Shown: in pieces, positions 5,223 to 5,836 of the stretch | Position numbering within the stretch: position 1 is the stretch's first letter | Layout of the letters: the number at the start of each line of letters is the position of its first letter | Assembly (NCBI GenBank): GCA_030539415.1 | Contig: JAUNSE010000138.1 | Coordinates: 1-5,836 of the forward strand | DNA length: 5,836 nt | Direction of reading: 5' to 3' | Source: Desulfovibrionaceae bacterium | GTDB taxonomy: Bacteria > Desulfobacterota > Desulfovibrionia > Desulfovibrionales > Desulfovibrionaceae | Made by a program: the position numbers and the translations under genes | The notes under the pieces: model-generated | What the model was told of the DNA's origin: nothing | Databases searched by the model: none | Seen by the model: the letters and a program-made list of their open reading frames with translations, nothing else

Positions 5223-5836
5223 CTAGCCCTGCCTGCCCAGGGGCACGAAGGTTTCCACGGCCGTGCAGAAGGCGATGCCCATGCCGGGCTCCTTGAGGCA
5301 CTTGGTGGTGCGCACGGCCTCGAGAATCTGGCGGGACGCGGACGAGGCGGCCAGGATGATGAGAATGTCCTTTTCCGGCACGATGCTCAGGCCGAAGAAC
5401 TTGCTGTCCTCCTCCCTGGCCGTGCCGCGGCCGTGGAGAATGGTGCCGCCGGTGGCGCCGGCCTTGCGGGCGGCGGCCATGACGTCTTCGGCGTAGCCGG
5501 CGTTGACGATGACGGTGATGAGTTCGTGGCTCGGAGCGGTGTTTGTGCTCATGCTCATATCCCTGTTGACGAGTGAAAGAACGCTTGCCTTGTGCAGTGC
5601 CTGGACATCGACGCTGAAGAGGACGCCCCTGACCTTCTTCGCCACCCATTCGGATTTCGTGAGGGCGGCGGTGATGGCCTCGGCCGTTTCCTTTGCGGCG
5701 AGGGTCAGGACCAGCTCCTTGCGGCTGTCGCCGAAGCCCAGCATCTGCAGCAGATCGCTTTTGGCGGTGCCGCGGCCGAGCAGGACCGTGCCGCCGCGGG
5801 CGCCGGCTTCCTTGGTGATGTCGACCAGCCGGTCGC
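5223..5836 (-). CDS. Tandem PII-like (GlnB-fold) protein, N-terminus outside window
   Basis: The open frame reads in from the right edge and ends at the stop at 5223, giving 203 complete codons. Two PII-like units follow each other. The first is seen from DRLVDITKEAGARGGT onward with GRGTA at visible residues 20-24. The second starts near visible residue 100 with ELITVIVNAG and has AGATGGTILHGRGTA. The paired motifs lie exactly 115 residues apart, close to the ~112 residues of a GlnB subunit. Against GlnB, the T-loop is short and lacks the uridylylated tyrosine. The B-loop GDGKIF is replaced by PGMGIAF in the second unit and KKVRGVLF in the first, so the usual lysine is absent in the second. 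A sensor role through direct partner binding is inferred. From memory, PII-like proteins of this type often neighbour DUF1538 membrane proteins, but the upstream gene is not in view. The ligand is unknown. Confidence 0.85.
   Translation of the reverse strand, partial: DRLVDITKEAGARGGTVLLGRGTAKSDLLQMLGFGDSRKELVLTLAAKETAEAITAALTKSEWVAKKVRGVLFSVDVQALHKASVLSLVNRDMSMSTNTAPSHELITVIVNAGYAEDVMAAARKAGATGGTILHGRGTAREEDSKFFGLSIVPEKDILIILAASSASRQILEAVRTTKCLKEPGMGIAFCTAVETFVPLGRQG
5550..5564 (-). promoter_or_regulatory. Possible internal translation start for the second PII-like domain
   Basis: On the minus strand AGGGA (5564-5560) lies seven bases before an in-frame ATG at 5552, between the two PII-like units. 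Starting there gives a 109-residue protein, nearly the length of a free PII subunit. A second ATG at 5558 is too close to the SD. Chance occurrence is quite possible. Confidence 0.3.

Overview
The window is clearly GC-rich, with strong G/C third-position bias and Shine-Dalgarno (SD)-type start sites, so it is a bacterial chromosome segment. The gene set would fit an anaerobic proteobacterium such as a Desulfovibrionaceae member: a UvrA paralogue, a Kef-type antiporter with RCK domains, a small nitroreductase and a tandem PII-like protein. This placement is an impression, not a demonstration. No insertion sequence, phage gene, CRISPR array, tRNA or rRNA is seen.

Layout. (1) Positions 1-1851, minus strand: the first 617 codons of a UvrA-family ATPase that lacks the UvrB-binding insert; its 3' end lies beyond the left edge. 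(2) 1852-1970: a rho-independent terminator for the next gene, a perfect 20-bp GC palindrome, and a strong ribosome binding site for uvrA. (3) 1971-4037, minus: a complete 688-residue CPA2/Kef-type cation:proton antiporter with RCK-N and RCK-C domains. (4) 4038-4597: a 560-bp divergent intergenic region with no convincing gene. It holds four copies of a CTTGTGAAA element (three extended to GAACTTGTGAA) at steps of 62, 63 and 64 bp. The outer two copies also carry an identical upstream block, TTTTGCGTGAT. (5) 4598-5104, plus: a complete 168-residue FMN nitroreductase-family protein. (6) 5105-5222: GC hairpins and a 19-bp-stem bidirectional terminator between convergent genes. (7) 5223-5836, minus: a protein with two consecutive PII-like domains, running off the right edge at its N-terminal side.

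How the genes relate. The antiporter and nitroreductase are divergent and share the intergenic repeat array, which is the most unusual structure in the window and a candidate shared control region. uvrA follows the antiporter on the same strand but lies behind a terminator, so it is probably transcribed mainly from its own promoter. The nitroreductase and the PII-like gene converge. The three complete or nearly complete metabolic genes suggest ion and redox homeostasis, but the sequence does not show that they form one pathway.
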